From the NCBI GenBank assembly GCA_041676705.1, contig JBAYRL010000005.1:1-64000 (forward strand): DNA of 64,000 bases. Reading direction: 5' to 3'. Positions 41,739-50,822 of this stretch are shown in pieces. The translations under genes and the position numbers were made by a program. This DNA comes from Acidimicrobiia bacterium. Lineage in GTDB: Bacteria; Actinomycetota; Acidimicrobiia; Acidimicrobiales; SKKL01. The notes below the pieces were generated by a model. The model ran no database searches. It was not told where the DNA came from and saw only the letters and a program-made list of their open reading frames with translations. Every line of letters starts with the position of its first letter. Positions within the stretch are counted from its first letter, which is position 1.

Positions 41739-42002
41739 TTAGTCGTCGATGGGGGCGACTAGATCCATTTCTTCTTGGCAGTGCCTGGGTGCTGGAGGGT
41801 CTTCATCGGGGGCGGCGGTCATTCGAACCTCGGTGCCGCACAGCGAACAGCGGTATTCAAGCTTAACTTTGCGCATCTCACCCGAAGGTGGCGGCTCGGG
41901 CATCGGTGCCGCCATGCTACGCAAAATCACCAGGCCGACCTTGAAAATAAAGTATGCCACCGCAATAGCGATAAGAACTTTGACGGGGTTCAGATCAAAC
42001 AT
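41739..42002 (-). CDS. Membrane protein with a CxxC zinc-ribbon-like tail
   Basis: An 87-residue protein. The ATG at 42002 starts MFDLNPVKVLIAIAVAYFIFK, giving one membrane helix; the upstream MRRRC is not needed. The C-terminal part has CSLCGTE followed by HCQEEMD, a single CxxC plus a further cysteine-histidine pair that could hold one zinc. Function unknown. It is followed by a gene-poor region and is convergent with crgA. Confidence 0.7.
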   Translation of the reverse strand: MFDLNPVKVLIAIAVAYFIFKVGLVILRSMAAPMPEPPPSGEMRKVKLEYRCSLCGTEVRMTAAPDEDPPAPRHCQEEMDLVAPIDD

Positions 42003-42022
42003 CGGGCACCTTCGGCGCACAT

Positions 42023-42055
42023 AAAAAAGAGAGGGGCATAACGTACGCCCCTCTC
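42023..42055 (-). terminator. Intrinsic terminator after the second thiolase gene
   Basis: GAGAGGGGC (42029-42037) pairs perfectly with GCCCCTCTC (42047-42055) around a 9-base loop. On the minus strand the stem is followed by six T residues (42028-42023), the classic form of a Rho-independent terminator, placed 26 bases after the thiolase stop. Confidence 0.92.
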
Positions 42056-42080
42056 ACTCTAGAACCTGCCGCGGCTAGTA

Positions 42081-43274
42081 CTACCCCAAACGCTCAATAA
42101 TGGTGGCATTGGCCAACCCGCCACCTTCACACATGGTTTGAAGGCCGTAACGACCACCGGTGCGCTCAAGCTCGTTCAACAAAGTAGCCATAAGCTTCGA
42201 GCCCGAAGCCCCCAGAGGGTGACCAAGGGCAATGGCACCGCCATTGGGGTTAACAGTTGACATGTCGGGATGAAGCTCTTTCTCCCAAGCCAATACCACC
42301 GAAGCAAAAGCCTCGTTGATTTCGGTGATGTCAATGTCGGCCATGGTCAAACCGCCACGTTCCAAGGCTTTCTTGGTCGAGGGAATAGGACCAGTGAGCA
42401 TTGTCACCGGGTCGACCCCAGCTAGGGCAAAGGAATGGAAACGAGCTCGCGGGGTTAAACCCAACGACTTGGCCCGCTCTTCGCTCATAATTAGCACCGC
42501 TGAAGCTCCGTCGGTGATTTGAGAGGAGTTACCTGCGGTTACCTTGCCGTCTTCTTTAAAAGCTGGTTTTAGTTTGGCTAGCGTTTCTACCGTGGTATCG
42601 GGGCGAATACCTTCATCGGCGGTTACCATTTCACCAGTTTCAATAACTTTGCCGGTTTCGCGGTCTAACCGCTTCTCAGCCACTGGCACCAACTCGTTAT
42701 CGAAACGGCCTTCTGCCGTAGCCCTGGCGGCACGTTGTTGTGATTCAGCCGAGAAAGTGTCGAGATCGGCACGGGAAAGATTCCACTGGTCGGCAATCAT
42801 CTCAGCCGAAATGCCTTGGCCTACTAGTCCGCCGACTTCTTCATAACGAGCGCCAACGCGGGGGCCAAAGGGTATGCCCACACCGTTACCAATTGAGGCA
42901 CCCATAGGAACAAGGCTCATTACCTCAACTCCTGCCGCTACCACGATGTCATAAGCCCCGGCCATTACGCCCTGAGCGGCAAAATGGTTTGCCTGTTGAG
43001 AGGAACCGCACTGGCGGTCAATAGAAGTAGCCGGTACCGACTCGGGCCAGCCCGCCGCCAAAACAGCGTTTCGGCCGATGTTGACCGACTGGGCACCTAC
43101 CTGCATGACGCAGCCCATAATCACGTCATCAACTAGTGCCGGGTCAAGGTTGTTACGTTCAACTAACGCGTTTAGAACTTCGGCAGCTAGATCGGCTGGG
43201 TGCCAACCAGAAAGCTTCCCGTTTCGTTTACCGCCTGGGGTTCTTAGGGCGTCTACGATTACCGCTGTATTCAT
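42081..43274 (-). CDS. Acetyl-CoA C-acetyltransferase (thiolase)
   Basis: A 397-residue thiolase. Visible catalytic sites are the acylation cysteine in SIDRQCGSSQQANHFA, NEAFAS (from TEINEAFASVVLAWE), GHPLGASGSK with the active histidine, and the second cysteine in QTMCEGGGLANATI. It resembles lipid-metabolism thiolases of actinobacteria, and is distinct from the first thiolase by sequence. It is divergent from the GGDEF-EAL gene and followed by a strong terminator. Confidence 0.92.
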   Translation of the reverse strand: MNTAVIVDALRTPGGKRNGKLSGWHPADLAAEVLNALVERNNLDPALVDDVIMGCVMQVGAQSVNIGRNAVLAAGWPESVPATSIDRQCGSSQQANHFAAQGVMAGAYDIVVAAGVEVMSLVPMGASIGNGVGIPFGPRVGARYEEVGGLVGQGISAEMIADQWNLSRADLDTFSAESQQRAARATAEGRFDNELVPVAEKRLDRETGKVIETGEMVTADEGIRPDTTVETLAKLKPAFKEDGKVTAGNSSQITDGASAVLIMSEERAKSLGLTPRARFHSFALAGVDPVTMLTGPIPSTKKALERGGLTMADIDITEINEAFASVVLAWEKELHPDMSTVNPNGGAIALGHPLGASGSKLMATLLNELERTGGRYGLQTMCEGGGLANATIIERLG

Positions 43275-43417
43275 TTTGATGCTCCTTGTGGCCCATGGCC
43301 GCGTTGGCTTCTACCGTCTTACATCTTCCCAGATTTCATATACCAAGGTAGCCCGAAATAACGACATGCAAATGATGTAACGTTGCAGGGCGATAGAACT
43401 TCCTGGATAAAGGCCAA
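43275..43417. promoter_or_regulatory. Divergent promoter region, thiolase and GGDEF-EAL genes
   Basis: This 143-base gap carries the promoters of two divergent genes. TTACATC (43319-43325) and GATGTAA (43374-43380) are inverted copies 48 bases apart. I cannot place -35/-10 boxes firmly. Confidence 0.3.
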
Positions 43418-46135
43418 ATGACTGCAACCGCGCTTGCAATTCAACTAGCCATAAACGTGAGCTTGGTACAAGCCAGTGTTTTTGGTGTGGTGGTCTTAAT
43501 CGTCGGCGCACTGTTCGCAAAGCGATACGTTGCACAACTGCAGGTACGCGATGAACACACCGTGCGAGAACGCTCGCTTCGCATTGCGAATCTTCGTCTG
43601 ACCTCGGCAAACTCGGCTGATGAGATCAACACCGTTACCTTAGAAACGGTGGCGGCCTTGGCCAATGGGCTGAGCGATGGTCGTGCTTCAATCGTGCGGG
43701 TAAGAGATCAGGAAATTCAGGTTGTTGCCGCTGTAGGCCACAACGCTGAAGCAGCCGTTGAAACCACCGTGCCTATTCAGCAGCTCCGGTCTGAAATTTT
43801 AGATGCCATGGAGAAACGCCATTCAGTAGAGATCAAAGGTTCATATTGTTTTGATCTTGAAGCACATTCAGAATCGGCTGAAACTACGGGTGACGAGTTT
43901 TGTTTATTCGTCCCTTTAGTAACACAAGACATATTACGCGGTTTTATTGTGGTTGCGACCGAAACTCCGTTGTCGCCAGAGGTTCGGACCGCAATTGAGC
44001 TTTTTGGGGTGGAAGTATCGTTTGCCACCGAAAATTCCGAGCTCGCCGAGCAGCTTCATCGCGAGCGTGCCAACCGAAGTTTTCAGGCGCTCATTGAGAA
44101 CAGCTCAGATTTAATTTTGGTGGTCGACCAAAGCCATCGCTGTCGTTATGCCAGCCCGTCGGCGGTTAGCCGGTTGGGTTTAGACCAAAATGATGGTGGT
44201 TTGGTTCTACCGAATGACTTGGTTCATCCCGATGACCAATGGCTATGGCAAGGAATGTTGCCCCCCTTTGATGATTGGTGCCGCGAAGATGAGGCCATCA
44301 CCTTGCGCCTTAACCTCAAACGGGAAGGTTACCGCTGGTTTGAAGTAGTTAACCGTGACCTCTCCGATGAGACCGAGATTGGGGGAGTTGTGCTAACGGC
44401 TCGCGATATTTCCGAACGTCGCGCGGCGGAAGATCGGCTCGCTCTTTCCGAAGAACGTTTTCGGGCGCTAGTGCAAATAAGCCCCGACGTTGTGGCAATT
44501 CTAGATGAAGATGCCCGCTTCACATACGTTAGCCCTGGCATTGAAGGCGTTTTAGGGTTCACCCCCGATGAGCTAATCGGGACCCATTTCGCCCAACTGG
44601 TAACAATGGATGAGGTCGATAGAGTCCTTGAGCTGGCCGACTCGATTCCGAACGGAAAATTTAAGCCCTTCGACCTGGAAGTTAAGCTAGTCACCTCGCT
44701 TGGTCAGTGGCGCAATGCGGATATCAACGTTTCAGATTTACGAGCCGAGCCCGCGGTGCAGGGCATAACCCTTTACATGCGCGACGTAACTGTCCGTCGA
44801 GCACTGGAATATGGCCTTGAATTCAAGGCGCTGCACGACGAGCTTACTGGTTTAGGCAACCGTGAAATGTTTCACCGCCGCATTAAGGCAGCCCTAGAAC
44901 GGATTGATCCCAGGGCTGACCATGTGGCAATCCTTTTGATTGAAATTAACGATTTCAAAGCGGTCAATGAAAGCTATGGCTATGCCGTGGGCGACCAGCT
45001 ACTGATATCGGTTGCCGACCGGCTACGCGGTTGTTTACGAGTGAGTGATGTGGCGGTGCGCTCCGGTGCCGACGACTTTGCGGCACTGTTAGAAGATGTT
45101 TACAGCGAAGAAGAAGTATTAGCGGTTGTCGAGCGAATTCTTATTGAAATGGGCCGACCGTTTGTGATCGACGGTCGTGACGTACTCACCACAGTTTCGG
45201 TTGGGGTAGCAATCGATCCTGATCGTTCTTCAAGTGAAGACGAGTTGTTACGCCAAGCTGATTTGGTGTTGAACCTGGCCAAACGCCGGGGTGGCAATGT
45301 GTTTGAGGTGTTTCGGCCCGACCAGCACTCCGACGCTCTGTCACGTTTCCAACTTCGCTTAGAGCTAACCGAAGCCATCGAACAAAACCAGTTAGTACTG
45401 CATTATCAACCGATTGTTGACCTGAACACTTGGCAGGTGTCGGGTTGCGAGGCTTTGGTGCGCTGGAACCATCCTGAACGTGGCCTTTTGTCGCCCAACC
45501 GCTTTATCCCAGTGGCTGAAGAGTCGGACTTGATTGTGGCACTTGGAGATTGGGTGATTCGTGAGGCGTCGCGGCAACTGCGGGAATGGACTGACGAAAC
45601 CCCCACCGCAGCTAATTTGCGGATGAGCGTGAACCTTTCAGTGCGACAGCTTCAAAATCCGGCCATTGCGTCTGACATAATCGAAATTTTGTCGGAGTCA
45701 GATATTTCGCCCGATCGTTTCACCATTGAAATTACTGAAACCCTAATGATGGAGCGCGAACAAGAGTTTGCCGATCGCTTACAGCAGCTCAGAAGCAAAG
45801 GGTTCCGGTTGGCGGTAGATGATTTCGGCACCGGTTATTCTTCGCTTGGCTACATTCAGCAATTCGCCATGGACATCATCAAAATCGACCGCAGTTTTGT
45901 GGATCGAATGAAAGGCAGCGCCAGTGCCTCGGGTTTGGTGCGCACCATTATCGAAATCGCCACCGAATTAGATTGCGTGACGGTGGCCGAGGGTATTGAA
46001 ACTCCGGTGCAGGCCAGCCGCTTAGCCCGTTTGGGCTGCAACTACGGGCAGGGCTACTACTTCTCGAAACCCATTGACGCCCAAGAATTTATTCAAATGC
46101 TGAAGAGCCCCTTGCATCTCTCTCAGAGTCTGTAG
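43418..46135 (+). CDS. Membrane PAS-GGDEF-EAL protein, probable c-di-GMP phosphodiesterase
   Basis: A 905-residue protein. Residues 7-34 form one membrane helix, followed by a GAF-like region (about 50-210), two PAS domains (about 215-340 and 345-465), a GGDEF domain and an EAL domain. The GGDEF site is degenerate: GADDF at 550-554 instead of GG[DE]EF, so cyclase activity is doubtful. The EAL domain keeps EAL (678-680), the N of VNLS, the E of EITE, DDFGTGYSS, K of IKID, EGIET and GQGYYFS, all needed for c-di-GMP hydrolysis. The protein should degrade c-di-GMP in response to a signal sensed by PAS/GAF. Its last 47 bases overlap the convergent RDD gene. Confidence 0.92.
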   Translation: MTATALAIQLAINVSLVQASVFGVVVLIVGALFAKRYVAQLQVRDEHTVRERSLRIANLRLTSANSADEINTVTLETVAALANGLSDGRASIVRVRDQEIQVVAAVGHNAEAAVETTVPIQQLRSEILDAMEKRHSVEIKGSYCFDLEAHSESAETTGDEFCLFVPLVTQDILRGFIVVATETPLSPEVRTAIELFGVEVSFATENSELAEQLHRERANRSFQALIENSSDLILVVDQSHRCRYASPSAVSRLGLDQNDGGLVLPNDLVHPDDQWLWQGMLPPFDDWCREDEAITLRLNLKREGYRWFEVVNRDLSDETEIGGVVLTARDISERRAAEDRLALSEERFRALVQISPDVVAILDEDARFTYVSPGIEGVLGFTPDELIGTHFAQLVTMDEVDRVLELADSIPNGKFKPFDLEVKLVTSLGQWRNADINVSDLRAEPAVQGITLYMRDVTVRRALEYGLEFKALHDELTGLGNREMFHRRIKAALERIDPRADHVAILLIEINDFKAVNESYGYAVGDQLLISVADRLRGCLRVSDVAVRSGADDFAALLEDVYSEEEVLAVVERILIEMGRPFVIDGRDVLTTVSVGVAIDPDRSSSEDELLRQADLVLNLAKRRGGNVFEVFRPDQHSDALSRFQLRLELTEAIEQNQLVLHYQPIVDLNTWQVSGCEALVRWNHPERGLLSPNRFIPVAEESDLIVALGDWVIREASRQLREWTDETPTAANLRMSVNLSVRQLQNPAIASDIIEILSESDISPDRFTIEITETLMMEREQEFADRLQQLRSKGFRLAVDDFGTGYSSLGYIQQFAMDIIKIDRSFVDRMKGSASASGLVRTIIEIATELDCVTVAEGIETPVQASRLARLGCNYGQGYYFSKPIDAQEFIQMLKSPLHLSQSL

Positions 46136-46754
46136 GGTTCATCGGGTAATTCAACATTTGGCTTGGTAACACCTGAACCGGGCTCGTGAAGCGGGGGACA
46201 AAGTCCATCATCTTTTCACGGCGTGCTTCTTCGGTGTCGACTCCGGGTGCCAAGGTAGCGTCGTAGAACACCACCCTGGTATTGGCCAGATGGTCGTGCC
46301 AAGCCATGCGTTTTTCCGGCGAAGAAACTGCCGTTAAACCTAAAGCGGCATTAAACAAACCGGCCAGCCACCAATACGGCACTAGCCAAACCACGGTCAT
46401 GGGCAGAGACCGCCTTATGGCTTGAGCGGTTGAGAGTGGTTCCAAATCTTCGTTGTTGACCACCCGCAGGTTAAGCACATCTTTCCCCGGGGTTACCCCA
46501 GTTATGGCCAAGAATACGGCTTCATAAATCACGTAGAAGACTACAAAACTGGCCAGGAACAGGAACGACTTTCCCCACGGACCCACCGAGGTGTTGGGCG
46601 CGTAGCGGGGAATGTAAAACAAAACCTGTGTGATGGAAAGTGCCCACACCCAGGTCAGCACCACCGCCACGTCGATTAAACGGGCCCCGGCGCGTTTAAG
46701 CAGCGGAGCGGCCACATAATATTCAGGCAGAAGCGGTAATGGTTCTTTATTCAT
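46089..46754 (-). CDS. RDD-family membrane protein
   Basis: A 221-residue RDD protein. The name-giving R and D pairs are at LLKRAGARLIDVAVV and LFNAALGLTAV...KRMAWHD, with three to four membrane helices (TWVWALSITQVLFYIPR, FLASFVVFYVIYEAVF and MTVVWLVPYWWLAGL). RDD proteins are commonly linked to ion or osmolyte handling, and in this window the gene follows the Ser/Thr kinase by four bases, suggesting a shared operon. The last 47 bases overlap the end of the convergent GGDEF-EAL gene, so the C-terminal tail is unlikely to be free to mutate. Confidence 0.88.
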   Translation of the reverse strand: MNKEPLPLLPEYYVAAPLLKRAGARLIDVAVVLTWVWALSITQVLFYIPRYAPNTSVGPWGKSFLFLASFVVFYVIYEAVFLAITGVTPGKDVLNLRVVNNEDLEPLSTAQAIRRSLPMTVVWLVPYWWLAGLFNAALGLTAVSSPEKRMAWHDHLANTRVVFYDATLAPGVDTEEARREKMMDFVPRFTSPVQVLPSQMLNYPMNPTDSERDARGSSAFE

Positions 46755-46758
46755 ATGG

Positions 46759-48342
46759 TCACCAAGACCCAGATCGTTCCAGCGTCCACGGTTCGCTTGA
46801 GCGGCCTCGAAGACCGCGGATAATTACTTCCAAGGTAGTGGAGTCGTTCACAAAACAGGAAGGTTCACCAATTTTCAAGCTCTTGGTGGAGCCGCCGCCA
46901 ACCTCCAGAGAAGCCATTTCCTTGCCCCGGTTAAAGACCGTCATTTCAAGGTCAAGCCCGGCTGGTGCCCGCAGCGAAAGGGTAAGCACACCGTCACAAA
47001 AAAGTTGCCATTCGTCGGTGACCGGCACCAAAACCTTGTCGACGTCTCCCACGGGAATAATGGTGCCTGAAACACTGCCATCAGCGAGTCGGAACTCATT
47101 CACCGGATCACCAGTCGCTTCGCAACCATTGGTGGGGTCTTCGTCATGATCGTAAAAGCCAGCCAGGCACTCTTCGCCGTTGGTGTTAGGCGCCGGTTGA
47201 TCATCGTCACAACCCTGATAGGGCAAGGGCACACATGCCACTTCGGTAGTGGTGGCAGGGTTGGTAGTCGTTGACGAACTGACCAGGTCACCAACAGTGG
47301 TGTTAGGCGTTGCTTCAGCGCTAGATGATGACGGATTTGAGCCTGAAACTAACCACCACGATAGGCCCGCAATTACAAGGAAAACGAGGCCTAAGGTGCT
47401 CGGCAGCAACCATTTTTTGTTGGCCAAAAGTGTTTTGATACCGGTGCTTTGCGTTGATAGCCCAGCATCATAAGCCGATGAAGGTTTCGAACCTACACCA
47501 GCCGACCCGGCAACTAACGCCCCTGAGGTTGAACCTGAAATCCAGGTGCCGAAGGGTCCGGCCAAAAGCTGAGCCGCGCTGGGCCTATCTTCAGGTGCCA
47601 GCGCGCACATTTGATTTAGCAGCGCTATCAGCTCCGGATCGGTATCCGACGGCAGGGGCTCAAGTTCAGCTCGTGAAGCGCGCTGCACCAGAGTGGCAAT
47701 GTCGCCCACTCCGTGAGGTGGCATACCAGTTAAAGCAAAACGTAGCGTGGCGCCCAAAGAATAAATGTCACTGGCGGCGCTGGCTGGCTCGCCCCGAGCA
47801 CGTTCGGGGGCCATAAAGGCCGGCGTGCCCAACAGGGCTTGAGTGTGGGAAAGACCAACAGTGAAATCGGTGGCAGCACCGATACCAAAATCGATCAGAT
47901 ACGGGATCGATTGGCCTTCGGTAGCAGAGCCGGGCCGATCGAAAAGGATGTTGGCGGGTTTAATATCGCGATGCACAATGCCTTGGCGGTGCAAAGTGGC
48001 CAAGGCTCGAAGTAGCGGCGTGGCCAGGTTATATAGCTCGTTGGCCTCAAGTACCCCACTGCCCACCACCCGGTCGTGAAGCGAACCACCTTCGAGGTAG
48101 GGCATCACCAGCGCTAAGCCGTTCTCGTCATCGATCACCTCTAAGAGAGGAACGACATTAGGCAGGTTCAGCTCAGCCAGAATTGAAGCTTCTCGAACAA
48201 AACGTTGGCGTGCTATGCCGGTTTCATCAGCATTGTTGCCTGGATGCATACGCTTAATAGCAACCAGCTCGCCCTTATCGTTTCGGGCAAGTTCCACTAC
48301 GCCCTGGTGACCAACCGCAATGTTGCGGAGAACTTCATACAT
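46759..48342 (-). CDS. Membrane Ser/Thr kinase with CxxGFxDxDxDPxNGC ectodomain
   Basis: A 527-residue Hanks-type kinase. The kinase domain occupies about 1-275 with VAIKRM, IVHRDIKPANILF, LIDFGIGAATD and the APE-region ALLGTPAFMAPERA. A variable linker leads to one membrane helix (WLLPSTLGLVFLVIAGLSWW). The ectodomain opens with a cysteine-rich segment containing C-LAGFYDHDEDPTNGC, a short Asp-rich motif seen in some secreted proteins of myxobacteria and other bacteria, then a beta-rich domain (EFRLADGSVSGTIIPVGDVD, LTLSLRAPAGLDLEMTVFNR) resembling a pre-peptidase type domain. It has no PASTA repeats, so it senses something other than peptidoglycan. It is co-directional with the RDD gene four bases downstream. 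Confidence 0.88.
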   Translation of the reverse strand: MYEVLRNIAVGHQGVVELARNDKGELVAIKRMHPGNNADETGIARQRFVREASILAELNLPNVVPLLEVIDDENGLALVMPYLEGGSLHDRVVGSGVLEANELYNLATPLLRALATLHRQGIVHRDIKPANILFDRPGSATEGQSIPYLIDFGIGAATDFTVGLSHTQALLGTPAFMAPERARGEPASAASDIYSLGATLRFALTGMPPHGVGDIATLVQRASRAELEPLPSDTDPELIALLNQMCALAPEDRPSAAQLLAGPFGTWISGSTSGALVAGSAGVGSKPSSAYDAGLSTQSTGIKTLLANKKWLLPSTLGLVFLVIAGLSWWLVSGSNPSSSSAEATPNTTVGDLVSSSTTTNPATTTEVACVPLPYQGCDDDQPAPNTNGEECLAGFYDHDEDPTNGCEATGDPVNEFRLADGSVSGTIIPVGDVDKVLVPVTDEWQLFCDGVLTLSLRAPAGLDLEMTVFNRGKEMASLEVGGGSTKSLKIGEPSCFVNDSTTLEVIIRGLRGRSSEPWTLERSGSW

Positions 48343-48426
48343 GCGCCAACACTGTTTCTAGGTTCAAACAGCGCTCGGTGGTGGGGCACAATTACAACAG
48401 CGGGGCATCTCCTCAGGCTATCGGAG

Positions 48427-48900
48427 CTAACGCACGGCTAGCGGTTGCGCGTTTGCAATCTGCGCGAGCTCGTTAAAGGTCACCGGAAACACCGCGTTCG
48501 GCGAACCGGCTGCCACCCAAATCGTTTCGTAGTTTTTGAGGTCCACATCGATGACTGCTGGCATCGAGTGGGTGTGGCCGAGCGGAGAAACACCCCCGAC
48601 GGCCTGACCGGTGATTTCAAGGACCTGTTCTGGAGTGGCGCTCTTGATTTTCGATTTGCCCAGCTGTTGTTTCAACACCTTGGTGTCTACCCGGGCGGCG
48701 CCACTAGCCAGGACCAATAGCGGTTCGCTATCAGCCATGAAAACCAAACTGTTGCCAATTGCGCCAACCTCACAATTCAAGGTGGCGGCTGCTTCCGCCG
48801 CGGTGCGTGTAGAGCTTGGTAGCTCTTGCACGGTGATATCGAAACCGCGTGCATTGAGTTCGTCTTGTATGGCGGCAACAGCTGGTTGCAGACTGCTCAA
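48427..48900 (-). CDS. YbaK/EbsC-type aminoacyl-tRNA deacylase
   Basis: A 157-residue YbaK/EbsC family protein, which hydrolyses mischarged tRNA (in relatives Cys-tRNA-Pro). The core motifs are AIGNSLVFMADSEPLLVLASGAARVD, and VGGVSPLGH (the G-x-x-P signature), with K-lined loop LKQQLGKSKIKSATPEQVLEITG. The substrate specificity of the actinobacterial branch is not readable. It diverges from the FMN hydroxyacid dehydrogenase with 47 bases between. Confidence 0.9.
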   Translation of the reverse strand: MSSLQPAVAAIQDELNARGFDITVQELPSSTRTAAEAAATLNCEVGAIGNSLVFMADSEPLLVLASGAARVDTKVLKQQLGKSKIKSATPEQVLEITGQAVGGVSPLGHTHSMPAVIDVDLKNYETIWVAAGSPNAVFPVTFNELAQIANAQPLAVR

Positions 48901-48947
48901 CTTTTTCCCCTTACCTTGTCGGTGTTCGTCACTTATAGTCGCTTGTC

Positions 48948-50174
48948 ATGATCAAGACTTTGAAATCGGTGGTTAGTTTCGCCCCTATAGAAACCGATCT
49001 GGTGGCCCGACGATTGGCACGCGCCGCCTGCATCGAAGATCTGCGCAAGATTGCCAGGCGCCGTTTACCAGGTGGTGTGTTTGACTACATCGATGGCGCT
49101 GCTGAAGACGAGGTAACTTACGCTGGAAATGCTTCGGCTTTTAGCCAGATTCGCTTAGAGCCACGAGTGTTACGTGATGTTTCTCAAATCGATATTTCAA
49201 CAACTGTGTTGGGCAAAAAGTACCCTTCGGCCGTGTTTTTGGCACCAACTGGGTTCACCCGCATTGCCGACCCTGAAGGTGAAGTAGCTGTTGCTCGCGC
49301 CGCTGCTAAACGGGGTGTGGTCTATTCGCTTTCCACCATGGCCACACGCAGTATTGAAGAAGTCGCTGCTGCGGGCCAAGGGCCCAAATGGTTCCAGGTT
49401 TATGTGTGGAAGAATCGAGATCTGGTCCGACGAATGATCGAGCGGGCCGAATCGGCGGGCTATGAGGCCTTGTTGGTCACGGTTGATACCGCCGTTTTGG
49501 GGCGGCGGGAACGCGATGTCCGACGGGGTTTTGCACTTCCACCCAAACTAGGTCTGGGCACTTTGATCGATGGTGGGCTGCACCCGGGTTGGTCGTGGGA
49601 TTTCATTCGTTCTGATCCCATTAGTTTCGCCAATATTGTGAATGACCCCACCCGTGAGGGATCTTCGGCGGTGGCGTTAAGTTCATATGTGGGTATGCAG
49701 TTCGACCCGGCGCTTTCGTGGGCTGACATCGAGTGGATTCGCTCAATTACCAAGCTGCCAGTGCTGTTGAAAGGGGTGGGGTCGGTGGAAGATGTACGCC
49801 AAGCCGCCCGTGAAGGCATTCCAGCTGTGGTGGTGGGCAACCATGGTGGCCGCCAACTCGATGGTGCGCCGCCCGCCTTGTCGCTGGTGGCTAACTCAGT
49901 TCAAGCCGTGGGCGACGACATGGAAATACTTGTTGACGGAGGTGTGCGAAGGGGCCGGGATGTGGTGGCCGCCCGAGCTCTTGGCGCTCGAGCGGTTCTG
50001 GTTGGGCGCCCCTATTTGTACGGGTTAGGTGCCGCTGGAGAACGTGGTGTGTTGTGGGTGATTGACCATTTGCACGAGGGGATTGACCGCACTTTGGCAT
50101 TGCTTGGTCTAACCAATTTCGATGCGGTGGACCAAAGCGTGTTGTACGACCGGCTGGCTAGCCAAAAGGCGTAA
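48948..50174 (+). CDS. FMN-dependent alpha-hydroxyacid dehydrogenase (LldD-like)
   Basis: A 408-residue member of the L-lactate dehydrogenase/glycolate oxidase family, which oxidises L-2-hydroxyacids with FMN. The opening FDYIDGAAEDEVTYAGNASAF, FLAPTGFTRIADPEGEVAVARAA, YSLSTMATRSIEEVA, VTVDTAVLGRRERDVR, LKGVGSVEDVRQA, GNHGGRQLDGAPPALSL (catalytic histidine) and VDGGVRRGRDVVAARALGARAVLVGRPYLY are the classic blocks. It is the L-specific counterpart of the D-type FAD enzyme at 15 kb. Substrate length cannot be deduced. Confidence 0.93.
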   Translation: MIKTLKSVVSFAPIETDLVARRLARAACIEDLRKIARRRLPGGVFDYIDGAAEDEVTYAGNASAFSQIRLEPRVLRDVSQIDISTTVLGKKYPSAVFLAPTGFTRIADPEGEVAVARAAAKRGVVYSLSTMATRSIEEVAAAGQGPKWFQVYVWKNRDLVRRMIERAESAGYEALLVTVDTAVLGRRERDVRRGFALPPKLGLGTLIDGGLHPGWSWDFIRSDPISFANIVNDPTREGSSAVALSSYVGMQFDPALSWADIEWIRSITKLPVLLKGVGSVEDVRQAAREGIPAVVVGNHGGRQLDGAPPALSLVANSVQAVGDDMEILVDGGVRRGRDVVAARALGARAVLVGRPYLYGLGAAGERGVLWVIDHLHEGIDRTLALLGLTNFDAVDQSVLYDRLASQKA

Positions 50175-50256
50175 TAGGCCTGTTCACCTGAGGAAAAATA
50201 CGAGAAGTCGGCCTCGACTCACCTGGTTTTGGTTCATTTGCGGTAAGTTCCAAAGT

Positions 50257-50751
50257 GTGAATGATTTTGATGATCTCCTAGAAGCGAACGCTCAATTTGC
50301 CCAGAACTTTGGCTTGGCCGGATTCGATGGCGTGGCCCATGCTGGAATTGCGGTGGTGACATGCATGGATTCGCGCCTCGATCCCCTTGGCATGTTGGGC
50401 TTGAAACCGGGGGACGCCAAGATCTTTCGAAATCCTGGTGGGCGCGTCACCGAAGCTGCCCTAGAAGCGCTGGTGCTGGGTGTGCATTTGTTGAATGTGA
50501 AACGCATTGTGGTAGCCCCGCACACAAAGTGCGCCATGAGTTCATCCACCCTTGATGAAATTCGCCATAAGGTGAGCGAATCCGCAGGCCAAGATGCTTG
50601 GTGGCAAACCTTCAGCATGGTTGTTGATCAAGAAGCAGCCTTGCGAGATGACATTCACAAAGTAACTTCGCACCCCCTGATTCCCGATTCCGTTAAGGTG
50701 GGCGGTTTCCTGTACGACGTTGATACTGGGCTGCTGAAACAACTGGTATAG
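50257..50751 (+). CDS. Beta-class carbonic anhydrase
   Basis: A 164-residue beta-carbonic anhydrase, interconverting carbon dioxide and bicarbonate. The GTG at 50257 begins VNDFDDLLEANAQF. Zinc ligands are C36 (in CMDSRLD, with the D38-R40 dyad), H89 and C92 (in HTKCAM), and the FRNPGGRVTEAALEALVLGV stretch is typical. The longer upstream reading in this frame covers the previous gene and is not credible. It may supply bicarbonate for LarB-like or other carboxylations, which is only a possibility. Confidence 0.93.
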   Translation: MNDFDDLLEANAQFAQNFGLAGFDGVAHAGIAVVTCMDSRLDPLGMLGLKPGDAKIFRNPGGRVTEAALEALVLGVHLLNVKRIVVAPHTKCAMSSSTLDEIRHKVSESAGQDAWWQTFSMVVDQEAALRDDIHKVTSHPLIPDSVKVGGFLYDVDTGLLKQLV

Positions 50752-50822
50752 CCCCTGGTGGCTGGCTCATTGGAGCGGCCGGTTATTGGGGCGCTACTTT
50801 TAGGCATGTTGAAGGGTGAGCG

